Assembly (NCBI GenBank): GCA_963765295.1
Contig: CAVXVO010000005.1
Coordinates: forward strand, 930,001-994,000
DNA from: PALSA-612 sp963765295
GTDB lineage: Bacteria > Actinomycetota > Thermoleophilia > Gaiellales > Gaiellaceae
Length of the DNA: 64,000 nt
Direction: 5' to 3'
A program made the translations under genes and the position numbers. The notes beneath the pieces are model-generated. The model did not search any database and was not told the origin of the DNA. It worked only from the letters and a program-made list of their open reading frames with translations. The number at the start of each line of letters is the position of its first letter. The stretch's first letter is position 1. Below, piece after piece: positions 41,551 to 51,874 of the stretch.

Positions 41551-42663
41551 TCAGCGGAAGGCGCTCCGCAGGCGCTGGAAGAACCCGTCGTCCCGCGCGT
41601 AGGTCTGCTCGTCGGCGCTCCCGGCGAAGTCCTCGAGCAGCTTGCGCTGCTCGGGCTCGAGCCGCCGCGGCATGACCACGTTCACGAGGATCCGGTGGTC
41701 GCCGCGCCCCGCTCCGTTCAGGACCGGCATCCCGCGGCGGTCGAGGACGTGCACCTCGCCGGGCTGCGTGCCGGGCTCGAACTCGAGCTCGGTCTCTCCG
41801 TCGAGCGTCGGGACCGTGACCCGCGCGCCGAGCGCAGCCTCGGTCATGGTCAGGTCGACCTGGGAATAGACGTCGTCGCCCTCGCGGGCGAAACGCTGGT
41901 CGGGCTTCACGTGGACGAGGACGTAGACGTCACCCGCCTCGCCGCCCGGTAGGCCGGCGTGGCCCTCGCCGGAGATGCGGATCCGCTGGCCGTCGTGGAT
42001 GCCGGCAGGAACGTCCACGTCGATACGCCGCTCCTCGAGGATGCGCCCACCGCCGCGGCAAGCCTTGCACGGCGACTCGATCACGCGACCGGAGCCGTTG
42101 CAGCGTGGGCACGACTGGGTGCGGATGAACTCGCCGAACACGCTCCTGGAGACGTGCTGGAGCCTCCCGCTGCCGCCGCAGCCCGAGCACTGGACGGGGC
42201 TCGTGCCCGGCTCGGCGCCGCTGGCGTCGCAGGCCTCGCACGGCACGGCGACCTCGAACGGAACTTCTCGCTTCACTCCCTGCGCGGCCTCGACGAGCTC
42301 GATCTCGATCTCCGCACCCACGTCCGCACCGCGCCGGGAGCGTCGCGCCCCGGTGCCGAACAGGTCGTCGCCGAAGAACGCCGAGAAGAGGTCGCTCAGA
42401 TTGCCGAGGTCGAACGACGGCGTGAAGCCGCCGCCCCGTAGCCCCTCGTGGCCGAACCGGTCGTAGATGTCGCGCCGCTCGGAGCTCGAGAGCACCTCGT
42501 ACGCCTCGACGACCTCCTTGAAGCGCGCCTCGGCGTCGGGGGCGTCGGAGACGTCGGGATGCAGCCCGCGCGCGAGCTTGCGGAAGGCTTGCTTGATCTC
42601 GTCCTCGGACGCGTTGCGCCCGACGCCGAGCACCTCGTAGTAGTCGCGCCGGGTCGTCGCCAC
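41551..42663 (-). CDS. dnaJ: Chaperone DnaJ
   Basis: 370 aa, ATG 42663. J domain with DYYEVLGVGRNASEDEIKQA and the HPD motif (RGLHPDVS). A Gly/Phe-rich linker, then four zinc repeats (CEACDASG, CSGCGGSG, CPRCNGSG, CKACRGGG) and C-terminal peptide-binding domains (VPAGIHDGQRIRISGEGHAG, GDVYVLVHVKPD) follow. Full length. Cochaperone of DnaK; HrcA upstream is expected to control it. Confidence 0.96.
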   Translation of the reverse strand: MATTRRDYYEVLGVGRNASEDEIKQAFRKLARGLHPDVSDAPDAEARFKEVVEAYEVLSSSERRDIYDRFGHEGLRGGGFTPSFDLGNLSDLFSAFFGDDLFGTGARRSRRGADVGAEIEIELVEAAQGVKREVPFEVAVPCEACDASGAEPGTSPVQCSGCGGSGRLQHVSRSVFGEFIRTQSCPRCNGSGRVIESPCKACRGGGRILEERRIDVDVPAGIHDGQRIRISGEGHAGLPGGEAGDVYVLVHVKPDQRFAREGDDVYSQVDLTMTEAALGARVTVPTLDGETELEFEPGTQPGEVHVLDRRGMPVLNGAGRGDHRILVNVVMPRRLEPEQRKLLEDFAGSADEQTYARDDGFFQRLRSAFR

Positions 42664-42704
42664 CGCACTAGGTTAGCCCCGGCCCAGGCCGTGGCCCTGC
42701 CTCT

Positions 42705-43751
42705 CTAGTTCTCGCCGAACAGCTCCTCGGAGAAGCGACTCAGCTCCGACGCGGCCGCGCGGACCGAGCGGATCGCCTTGTCGTAGTCCATGCGGATCGG
42801 GCCGACGAGCGAGACGGCGCCGAGCATGCGATTCGAGATGCCGTACGTGGCTCCGACGAGGGCCAGCTCGTGCAGCGCCGGATTGCTGATCTCCCCGCCC
42901 ACACGGACGAACGGCCGCCGGGGATCGAGCGATTCGGCGAGCACGTCGAGAAGTGCGCGACGGCGCTCGAGCAGCCCGAGCAGCCCGCGGTAGGCGGTGA
43001 CCTCGTCGTCGCGGACGTCGTCGAGAAGGCCGGCCGCGCCGCCGACGTAGAGCCGTTGCTCGTTGGGAGCGACGAGCTCGATGAACGCCGGCCGCAGGCG
43101 CTCGACGAACGCCCGCTCGACCGGGGTCAGGCCTGGATCGTCCAGCCGCCGGCGCAGGAGCTGCGTTCCGAGCTGGACACCCACGAGCTGTTCGTTGAGG
43201 TACTGCCGCGCCCAGTTCGCGAGGCCGGGATCGACCGGCTCGTCGAAGCTCGCAAGCCGCTTCGTCACGGCGCCCGCCGACGTGATCACGACCACCATCG
43301 CCACGTCCGGCTGGAGCAGCAGCACCTCGACATGCCTGACCGTGTCCGTCTGCAGCGGAGGCGCCGAGACGAGCGCGAGCAGCCGCGTCGCCTGGGACAG
43401 CATCTCCGTGGTGGCCTGCAACGCCGCCTCGACCTCGCGTCTCACCTCGGACAGATCGAGGTCGAACGCGACCGGCTGCGGCTCGAGCCGCTCCAGCAGC
43501 GTGCTCGCGTAGTAGCGATAGCCCCTGTCGGTTGGCACGCGACCGGCGGACGTGTGCGGGTGGGTGAGCAACCCCACCTGCTCCAGCTCTGCGAGCTCAC
43601 TCCGGACCGTCGACGGCGACACGTGCATCCCCGCACGCTCGACCAGGCCCTTCGAGCCCACGGGCTGGCCCGTCGCCACGTACTCCTCGACGACCCGGAT
43701 GATGATTTCCCGCTGGCGGTCGGTCAGCTCGATTTCCATGTATGCAGGCAT
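42705..43751 (-). CDS. hrcA: Heat-inducible transcription repressor HrcA
   Basis: 348 aa from ATG 43751 (ATG 43739 is possible). N-terminal winged helix: ELTDRQREIIIRVVEEYVAT, GSKGLVERAGMHVSPSTVRS and ELAELEQVGLLTHPHTSAGR. C-terminal ends with the HrcA signature VSLVGPIRMDYDKAIRSVRA. It represses heat-shock genes by binding CIRCE; no CIRCE sequence was found in this window, so its targets here are probably elsewhere (dnaK or groE). Confidence 0.95.
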   Translation of the reverse strand: MPAYMEIELTDRQREIIIRVVEEYVATGQPVGSKGLVERAGMHVSPSTVRSELAELEQVGLLTHPHTSAGRVPTDRGYRYYASTLLERLEPQPVAFDLDLSEVRREVEAALQATTEMLSQATRLLALVSAPPLQTDTVRHVEVLLLQPDVAMVVVITSAGAVTKRLASFDEPVDPGLANWARQYLNEQLVGVQLGTQLLRRRLDDPGLTPVERAFVERLRPAFIELVAPNEQRLYVGGAAGLLDDVRDDEVTAYRGLLGLLERRRALLDVLAESLDPRRPFVRVGGEISNPALHELALVGATYGISNRMLGAVSLVGPIRMDYDKAIRSVRAAASELSRFSEELFGEN

Positions 43752-43752
43752 T

Positions 43753-44871
43753 TTATGCCAACAGCTCCGCCGTAACGCCGCCGCCGAGCAAGCGGCCACG
43801 CGGGGTCAGGGTCAGTGTCTCGCGACCGTCGCGCAACGCCAGGCCGAGGTGCTCGAGCCGGTCGAGCGCGGGCTCGTCGAGCGCAGCCTCGACGCCCGCG
43901 AGCACGAGCGGCTCGTCCAGGCGGAGCCCGAGCATCACGCGCTCCCGGCGCTTGACGTCGGCGTCGAGCGGCTCGACCTCTCTCGGCGGTGCCATGCCGC
44001 TCCCGAGCGACTCGACATACGCCCGGAGACGAGGCGTGGTCTTCCACCGGATCGAGCCGACGGTCGAGACCGCACCGATCCCGAGTCCGAGGTAGTCGCG
44101 TCCCAGCCAGTAGGCGAGGTTGTGGTGGGAGCGGAGATCGCGTCCACCGCCGTCGTCCTCGGGCCGCCGGCAGAAGTTGGCCGTCTCGTACCAGCGGAAG
44201 CCGGCAGTCGTCAGAGTGTCGACGACCTGCTCGAAGTACCCCTCCAGCGCTTCGCTCTGGCGGGCGAGCTCATCCCCGAAGGTATGTGTGAAGCGCGTCC
44301 CGGGCTTGGCCTCCAGCTCGTAGCAGGACAGGTGCTGCGGCTCGAGAGCGAGCGCCTCCTCCAGGTCACGCGCGAGATCGGAGGCGCTCTGGCCGGGAAT
44401 TCCGTGGACGAGGTCGAGCGAAATGTTGTCAATAGTGGCATCACGGAGAGTCTGCACGGCACGGCGGACGTCGTCGGGACCCGCGCGCCGCTCGAGCACG
44501 GCCAGCAAGCCGGCATGGAAGGTCTGTGCGCCGATCGACACACGATTGACACCCTTCCGCGCCAGGAGCCGTGCGAGTGAGGGCGTGACCGTCTCCGGGT
44601 TCGCCTCGACGGTCAGCTCGGTTGCCGGGGGCAGCGCGTCGAGCAGCCGCTCGAGCGCGGCCGGCTCGGTGAACGTCGGCGTGCCGCCGCCGAGGTAGAC
44701 GGTCTCGAGCTGCCCGTCGAGGACATCCCGCTCGAGCGCCAGCTCGGCGAGCAGCGCGTCGACGTACGCCTCGTGCGAGCCTTGGCGACCGACGACGGTG
44801 ACGAAGTCGCAGTAGCCGCAGCGATGCGCGCAGAACGGCAGGTGCACGTATAGATGGCGGACGCCGCTCAC
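43753..44871 (-). CDS. hemW: Radical SAM heme chaperone HemW
   Basis: 372 aa, GTG 44871 overlapping the zinc-ribbon gene stop. LYVHLPFCAHRCGYCDFVTV carries the CxxxCxxC cluster motif with the HemW-type Cys just after (in the family CxxxCxxCxF). ETVYLGGGTPT, ELTVEANPETVT, VNRVSIGAQTFHAGLLAVLE, LDLVHGIPGQ and CYELEAKPGTRF follow. The C-terminal HemW domain contains NLAYWLGRDYLGLGIGAVST. Annotated as coproporphyrinogen oxidase-like in older work; HemW is a heme-insertion factor. Confidence 0.93.
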   Translation of the reverse strand: MSGVRHLYVHLPFCAHRCGYCDFVTVVGRQGSHEAYVDALLAELALERDVLDGQLETVYLGGGTPTFTEPAALERLLDALPPATELTVEANPETVTPSLARLLARKGVNRVSIGAQTFHAGLLAVLERRAGPDDVRRAVQTLRDATIDNISLDLVHGIPGQSASDLARDLEEALALEPQHLSCYELEAKPGTRFTHTFGDELARQSEALEGYFEQVVDTLTTAGFRWYETANFCRRPEDDGGGRDLRSHHNLAYWLGRDYLGLGIGAVSTVGSIRWKTTPRLRAYVESLGSGMAPPREVEPLDADVKRRERVMLGLRLDEPLVLAGVEAALDEPALDRLEHLGLALRDGRETLTLTPRGRLLGGGVTAELLA

Positions 44872-45049
44872 GCCGTCGGCCTCCGGCGCGGCCGGCGGAC
44901 GAGCTCCCCGCCGCAGTTCGGACAGACGTGCTCCATCGCCTGCGCGCACGGGACACAGAACGTGCACTCGTACGAGCAGATCTCGGCGTCGGCGTCCGCC
45001 GGGAGCCCAGCTCCGCAGCGTTCGCAGGCGGGTTTGAGGTCGAGCGCGG

Positions 45050-45053
<4 letters not shown>
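44868..45053 (-). CDS. Small zinc-ribbon protein, DUF1272 type
   Basis: 61 aa, GTG 45053 overlapping lepA's stop, stop overlapping hemW's start. LKPACERCGAGLPADADAEI, CSYECTFCVPCAQAMEHVCP and NCGGELVRRPRR contain eight or more Cys in CxxC pairs, enough for two zinc knuckles. This matches the DUF1272 family of small cysteine-rich proteins. Role unknown. Confidence 0.85.
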
Positions 45054-46831
<1,778 letters not shown>

Positions 46832-46844
46832 GGCGCGCTCGACG

Positions 46845-48479
46845 TTACCGGTCGTGCCCGCCCACCGAGAGCAGCGGCCTGAGCTCGCGCACGCCGAGCA
46901 GCAGGCAGACCGCGACATAGGTCGCCAGGCCGGCGCCGAAGCCGCAGAGCAGCGCCACGATCTGGTCGGCCGTCGACCGGCCGAGAATCGAATCGAGGGC
47001 GGCCCAGACCTCGTGGGCGACGATCGCGAGCGCCGCCGACGCGACCAGCACGAGGGCCGTCGAGCGGATCGTGTCCGTGAGCTCGATACGGCCGATCCGC
47101 TTGCGCAGGAAGTACATGAGCGCCGCAGTGCCGGCGATGTTGACGAGCGACGTCGAGAGCGGGATGCCCCACGCACCGAAACGCCAGAACGCCGCGTCGA
47201 GTGCGGCATTGATCCCGAGGTTGAGCAGCGCGACGGCTGTCGGCACCCACGGCGACTGGAGGCTGAAGAACGAGCGATTCAGCATCAGCATGGCGCCGTT
47301 GAAGGCGAGACCGAGTGAGAATGCCGCCAGGCACTGCGCGACGATCTCGGTCTGACTGGCCGTGAACGCGCCGTGCTGGTAGACGATGCGGACGATCGGG
47401 GTCGCGAGCGCGGCCAGGAATGCGCTGGCCGGGATGAGGAGAAAGCCGATCTGACGCAGGCCCGTCGCGGACGTGCGGCGAAAGCCGTCCATGTCGCCTC
47501 TGGCGGCGAGCCGGGCAAGCGTCGGGAACAGGATCGTCGCGACGGCGACCGAGAAGATCCCCTGCGGCAGCATGTAGAGCCGGAAGGCGAGGTCGATCGC
47601 GCGCGGCGCCTGCTCGGGGTCGATCAGTCTCGACGCGAAGAGCGTGTCGACGACGGCGTTGAAGTTGATCAGGCCGAGCCCGAGCGTGACCGGGACCATG
47701 AGCACGAACACCTGCTTCACGGCCGGGTCGCGGTAGTCGATTGCAACGCGCAGACGGCCGTCGAGGCCGCGCAGCCACGGCACCGGCAACAGCACCTGGA
47801 TGATCGTCCCGATGAGGATCGAGACGGCGTACACGTAGAGCTTGGTGCTCATCGTGTGCGCCTGAGGCACGCCGATGACGAGACCGGCGATGATCGCGAT
47901 GTTCCAGGCGACCGGAGCCAGCGCCGGAACGGTGAACTCCTCGTAGCTGTTCAGGATCCCGACGATCACGCCGGAGAGGCCGAGGAGCAGCACGGTCGGG
48001 AAGAGGACGCGCGTGAGCCCGACGGCGAGCTGCTCGCTGCCCGGAGGCTGGCCGAACGGCGCGATCACGAGCGGGGCGAAGACCATGAAGAACGCGGTGA
48101 CGGCGCCCAGCCCGAGCAACATGAGGAAGAAGACGCTCGAGGCGACGCGCCAGGCTCGCTTGCGGTCGCCCTTCTCGAGCAACTCGGTGAACACCGGCAC
48201 GAACGCCGACGAGAGCGCCGCGTCGGCGACGAGCGCGCGGATCAGGTTCGGCACCTGATAGGCGACGGTGAAGGCGTTGATCTTGCCCTTGGAGCCGAAG
48301 TAGTACGCCGCGACGATCTCGCGCACGAGGCCGAGCACGCGCGAGAGGCCGGTCGCGGCGCCGAAGATGGCCGTGGAGCGCACGAGCCGCCGCCGGCGTG
48401 TGGGCGCGTCCTCGCCGGAGGGCACTCCGCGCCGTGATGCGCCTGATGTCATCACGGACGGATCACCGCGGAAGAGCAT
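46845..48479 (-). CDS. murJ: Lipid II flippase MurJ
   Basis: 544 aa MATE/MOP-superfamily membrane protein with about 14 helices. STAIFGAATGLSRVLGLVRE, YYFGSKGKINAFTVAYQVPN, LVADAALSSAFVPVFTELLE, and later LPQGIFSVAVATILFPTLAR are MurJ signatures. It flips lipid II for peptidoglycan synthesis. ATG 48479 is used; ATG 48452 (MTSGASRR) is an alternative. Divergent from rpsT with 77 bp between starts. Confidence 0.94.
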   Translation of the reverse strand: MLFRGDPSVMTSGASRRGVPSGEDAPTRRRRLVRSTAIFGAATGLSRVLGLVREIVAAYYFGSKGKINAFTVAYQVPNLIRALVADAALSSAFVPVFTELLEKGDRKRAWRVASSVFFLMLLGLGAVTAFFMVFAPLVIAPFGQPPGSEQLAVGLTRVLFPTVLLLGLSGVIVGILNSYEEFTVPALAPVAWNIAIIAGLVIGVPQAHTMSTKLYVYAVSILIGTIIQVLLPVPWLRGLDGRLRVAIDYRDPAVKQVFVLMVPVTLGLGLINFNAVVDTLFASRLIDPEQAPRAIDLAFRLYMLPQGIFSVAVATILFPTLARLAARGDMDGFRRTSATGLRQIGFLLIPASAFLAALATPIVRIVYQHGAFTASQTEIVAQCLAAFSLGLAFNGAMLMLNRSFFSLQSPWVPTAVALLNLGINAALDAAFWRFGAWGIPLSTSLVNIAGTAALMYFLRKRIGRIELTDTIRSTALVLVASAALAIVAHEVWAALDSILGRSTADQIVALLCGFGAGLATYVAVCLLLGVRELRPLLSVGGHDR

Positions 48480-48498
48480 AGGTGGAGGGCCGGTTTGC

Positions 48499-48540
48499 TA
48501 CGATCGTCTCTGCCCGCGCTGTGCGGGCCTTTTCACGCCT
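48499..48540 (+). promoter_or_regulatory. rpsT promoter and leader hairpin
   Basis: TACGAT (48499-48504) is a likely -10. CCCGC-GCTGT-GCGGG followed by CCTTTT (about 48513-48533) forms a small terminator-like hairpin in the leader, a possible attenuator of S20 synthesis. Confidence 0.35.
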
Positions 48541-48556
48541 TACGCTCTACCAGTCG

Positions 48557-48826
48557 ATGCCGAACATTCGCCAGCAGAAGAAGCGCGTCCGCAGCGCCTC
48601 CCGCCAACGGGTGGAGAACCTGCGCTACCGCTCGACCGTCAAGACGCTCACCCGCCGGCTGCGGGACGCGGTCGCGGACGGTGACACGGAGAAGGTCGCC
48701 GCCGAGTACGCGGAGCTCGTCCGCTGCATCGACAAGGCGGCAACGCGCGGCGCGCTCCACCGGAACACCGCGGCCCGCAAGAAGGCCCAGGCGTCGCGGC
48801 TCGTCTCCGGCGAGCCCGCGGCCTAG
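48557..48826 (+). CDS. rpsT: 30S ribosomal protein S20
   Basis: 89 aa, ATG 48557. MPNIRQQKKRVRSASRQR and YRSTVKTLTRRLRDAV, then CIDKAATRGALHRNTAARKK are the S20 helices that bind 16S rRNA. Alone on the plus strand; the stop overlaps the convergent holA stop by 2 bp. Confidence 0.97.
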   Translation: MPNIRQQKKRVRSASRQRVENLRYRSTVKTLTRRLRDAVADGDTEKVAAEYAELVRCIDKAATRGALHRNTAARKKAQASRLVSGEPAA

Positions 48827-49819
48827 CGCGTCGCGGTCTCGCGGGCGGGACGACCCGCCCCGGCGCGCGTGCGCGTGATCTCGACGAGCGCGCGCTCGAG
48901 CTCGAGGTCGTCGGGCAGCCTCGAACCTCCCTTGACCGCGGCGTCGAGGTCGGCGAGGCGTGTCACGGCCGCGTCCAGCTCGGCGCCGCTGAACGCCTCC
49001 GCCTGGCCGTAGGCCTTACGCACCGGGTACTCCTTCTTCCGCAGCCGTTTGGCCGCTTCGGCCACAGGCACGCCGTCGCGCGCGAGGTCGGCGCAGGCGC
49101 GGACGAGCCCGACATGGTCGGCGAGCTGCCAGACGAGACCGCTCACCGTCTTATCCCCGCGCGTCAGGACCCGCTCGCACGCCGCCAGCACGCCCGCGGT
49201 GTCGCGTCGCGCCCAGGCATCCGTGAGCGTCCAGGGCGGTGTCTCGGCCCGCGGGGCGACGAGCGCCTCGACGTCGGCTTCGCGGATCTCGTCGCCGTCT
49301 GCCCAGGTGACGAGCTTCCCGATCTCGCTCGCGAGGTCGAACAGGTCGTCGCCGACGAGCTCGACGAGCAGCCGACATGCTTCTGGCTCGGCCTTTGCGC
49401 CCGCGCGCGAGAACTGCTCTGCGACCCAGGCGGCCAGGTTGCGGCGGGGCGTGTCGTAGACCAGGACGTCTCCGTGCTTGGCGCAAGCCTTCACGAGCGG
49501 GGAGTCCTTCTTGAGCTCCTCGCCGGCGAGGGCCAGCACCGTGTCCGGGGTCGGCGAGTTGAGGTAGTCGGCGATCGCCTTGACGTCGGCGGCCTTCCAG
49601 CGGTCGACGCCCTCGACGAGCACGAGCCTCGAGCCGCCGCCGAACAGCCCGAGTACGTTGCACGCGGCGACTGCCTCCTCTCCGCTCGTGTCGGCGGCGA
49701 ACAAACGCTCGACGGCGTCCGGATCGAAGTGGGAACGAAGACGCTCGACGCGCGCGCTCGACCTTGGGCCGATCGGTGCCGGAGAGCAGATAGACGGGCT
49801 TCAGCGTCTGCTCCGGCAT
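48823..49819 (-). CDS. holA: DNA polymerase III subunit delta (one frameshift)
   Basis: About 332 aa when joined; opens the sliding clamp as part of the clamp loader. ATG 49819 lies within the 3' end of comEC. LKPVYLLSGTDRPKVERA is the conserved start; then one base near 49752 breaks the frame before RLFAADTSGEEAVAACN. GGGSRLVLVEGVDRWKAADV, LVKACAKHGDVLVYDTP and a C-terminal collar region VWQLADHVGLVRACADLARD and LRKKEYPVRKAYGQA are typical. Next to comEC and rpsT as in many Gram-positives. Confidence 0.9.
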
Positions 49820-51255
49820 CGCCTCCAAGCATAGGTTCCGGCCAGGGCGGCACCGAGGCCGATCGTCGCCGCGGCGGTACCGGAGCGGATCTGCGCGAAC
49901 GGCAGGCCGCCGATCAGCCGGGCGCAGAAGGCGAGATACGCGGCGCACCAGCCTGCGAGCCAGGTCAGTGCAGCTGCGGCCGACGGTGCCAGCGGATGGA
50001 CGGCTGCCGCCGTCAGCGCGAGGCCGAGAAGCGGGCCGACCGCAGGTGCAGCGAGCGCGTTCGCAGGCACCGCCAGAAGCGGGACAGAGTGGAACTGGAG
50101 CCAAAGGACCGGTGCCGTCGCCAGGCCACACGCGGTCGACACGGCCAGGAAACCCGCGACCTTCCGGTGCACCGGGTACCCCTCGAGCACGCGTCCGAGC
50201 CGGGGCGCGAGCAAGAAGATCGAGACGACGGCGGCGAAGGAGAGCTGGAAGCCGGCGTCGAGCAGCGTGTACGGGCTCCAGGCGAGCAGCACGAAGGCGC
50301 CGACGAGGAGGAACCACCACCGGTCGCGCTCGCGCGCGAGCAGCCATGCGATCGAGCCGAGAGCTCCGGCGATTCCGGCTCGCACGACGGACGGTTGCGC
50401 CCCGACAGCGAGCACGTACGCCGCGATCGCGGCCAGCGCTGCGAGCTCGCCGAGAAGGCGCGGGATGCCCGCAAGCCAGGCGACGAGGAGCGCGCCGCCG
50501 GCGACGAGGGCCACGTTCTGGCCGGAGACCGCGAGCAGGTGGTAGAGGCCCGAGGCGCGGAAGCGATCGCGGAGGTTCTGCGACAGCCCCTCGTCGGCTC
50601 CGAGCACGACGCCGAGCAGGACGGCTCGCTGCTCGCCTGCGCTTCCACGCGAGAGGCCACGCGTCACGAATGCGCGGATGCCGTCGGCGACTCCGCCGAG
50701 GCCCCCGCGGCGCCCGGTCACTCGCCAGCGATCACCGCGTAGAACGACGTGGATCCCGTGCCGGCGCAGGTAGGTCCGCTCGTCGAAACCGTGCTCGGGG
50801 CCTTTGGGCGATGCAAGCACGCCCAGCACGTCGAGGACGTCTCCCTGAGCCGGCGTCCTGCCGACGGGGAGCTCCACGAGGACCGGCTCCGAGATGCGCA
50901 GTCTGCCGAACCGCCGCAGGTCGGCCTGAACGCGAACCGAGAAGCGAGACGCGCGCGGCGGAGCGGTCACGACGACCTGCGCGTGCTCGGCCGTTCCGAG
51001 AAGTCGGGTCAGCGGGCTCCGGTCGATCGCATCGAGACGCGCGCTACCCCAGCACCAGCCTGCGAGGAGAACCGTGAGCGCACCGATCAGCACGCGCTGC
51101 TCGGGGAGCGCGACCGCGGCCAGAAGCGACGAGCCGATCGCGAGGCCGGCGACGCCAGTCCAGTGCAGGCGCGCGACGTTCGCCGTCGAAATGCCGAGGC
51201 ACGCCGCGCCCACGAATGTCTGCTGGGGAGCCAGGCTGCGGAGCGCACCGTTCAC
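49801..51255 (-). CDS. comEC: ComEC/Rec2 DNA-uptake channel, short form
   Basis: 484 aa membrane protein, GTG 51255 overlapping the comEA stop (GTGA). N-terminal helices, an OB-like extracellular part (VQADLRRFGRLRISEPVLVE, RRHGIHVVLRGDRW), and the competence domain GADEGLSQNLRDRFRASGLYHLLAVSGQNVALVAG are present, followed by further helices. The usual C-terminal metallo-beta-lactamase domain of about 250 residues is missing: the protein ends AGTYAWRRCRSRR right at holA. Possibly a separate protein supplies the nuclease. Confidence 0.9.
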   Translation of the reverse strand: MNGALRSLAPQQTFVGAACLGISTANVARLHWTGVAGLAIGSSLLAAVALPEQRVLIGALTVLLAGWCWGSARLDAIDRSPLTRLLGTAEHAQVVVTAPPRASRFSVRVQADLRRFGRLRISEPVLVELPVGRTPAQGDVLDVLGVLASPKGPEHGFDERTYLRRHGIHVVLRGDRWRVTGRRGGLGGVADGIRAFVTRGLSRGSAGEQRAVLLGVVLGADEGLSQNLRDRFRASGLYHLLAVSGQNVALVAGGALLVAWLAGIPRLLGELAALAAIAAYVLAVGAQPSVVRAGIAGALGSIAWLLARERDRWWFLLVGAFVLLAWSPYTLLDAGFQLSFAAVVSIFLLAPRLGRVLEGYPVHRKVAGFLAVSTACGLATAPVLWLQFHSVPLLAVPANALAAPAVGPLLGLALTAAAVHPLAPSAAAALTWLAGWCAAYLAFCARLIGGLPFAQIRSGTAAATIGLGAALAGTYAWRRCRSRR

Positions 51256-51857
51256 GGCACGACCAAGCCCCTGAGCTGGTCGAGCTTGGCGGGCCCGATG
51301 CCCGAGATCGCGTCGAGCTCGTCGACTGAGTGGAAGGCGCCGTGTTGGGTGCGGTAGTCGACGATCTTCTGTGCCGTCACCGGGCCGATCCCGGGCAAGG
51401 CGTCGAGTTGCTCGGCCGTGGCCGTGCTCAGGCTCACCGGCCCGGACGGGATGCCTGTCCCGGCCGAAGCCGCGCGCCTGCGACCGCCGGTGCCGCGCCC
51501 GCAACGCTCGTCGGCACGACGACCTGCTCGCCGTCCGCGAGCGGGGCAGCGAGGTTCACGCCGTCGAGCGACGCCTTCGCGGTCGCCCCACCGGCGCGCG
51601 CGACCGCGTCTGCGATCCGGGATCCCTTGCGGAAGCCGATAGAGGCCGGGACGGCGGACGGCACCGGCGACGTCGACCACGAGCCGTGGCGGAGGCGCCG
51701 GCGGTGCTGCGGCGACGTGGAAGGCGGGCACCGGTCTGCGCCGAGCCGCCGCTACCGGCGAGGAGCCTTCCCCGCGACGACGAAGGACGAGAGCCAGCGC
51801 CCCCGCGACCACGAGCGCCTGGCGTCGAGAGAGCGGCAGCGCTGGCATGTCGTCCAT
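51252..51857 (-). CDS. comEA: ComEA DNA-binding competence protein (frameshifted)
   Basis: About 200 aa when joined, ATG 51857 or 51848. An N-terminal membrane anchor (RRQALVVAGALALVL), an SLBB-type domain (LVVDVAGAVRRPGLYRLP, GSRIADAVARAGG, LADGEQVVVPTS), and a C-terminal double helix-hairpin-helix (ATAEQLDALPGIGPVTAQKI, FHSVDELDAISGIGPAKLDQ) are present. It binds incoming DNA and passes it to ComEC. Breaks near 51643 and 51480. Confidence 0.9.
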   Translation of the reverse strand: MDDMPALPLSRRQALVVAGALALVLRRRGEGSSPVAAARRRPVPAFHVAAAPPAPPPRLVVDVAGAVRRPGLYRLPQGIPDRRRGRARRWGDREGVARRREPRCPARGRRAGRRADERCGRGTGGRRRAASAGTGIPSGPVSLSTATAEQLDALPGIGPVTAQKIVDYRTQHGAFHSVDELDAISGIGPAKLDQLRGLVVP

Positions 51858-51874
51858 TGTGACAACAGACGCTG

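Noticed and set aside
43680..43800. CIRCE operator near hrcA-dnaJ
   Set aside because: No TTAGCACTC-type inverted repeat was found before hrcA or dnaJ.
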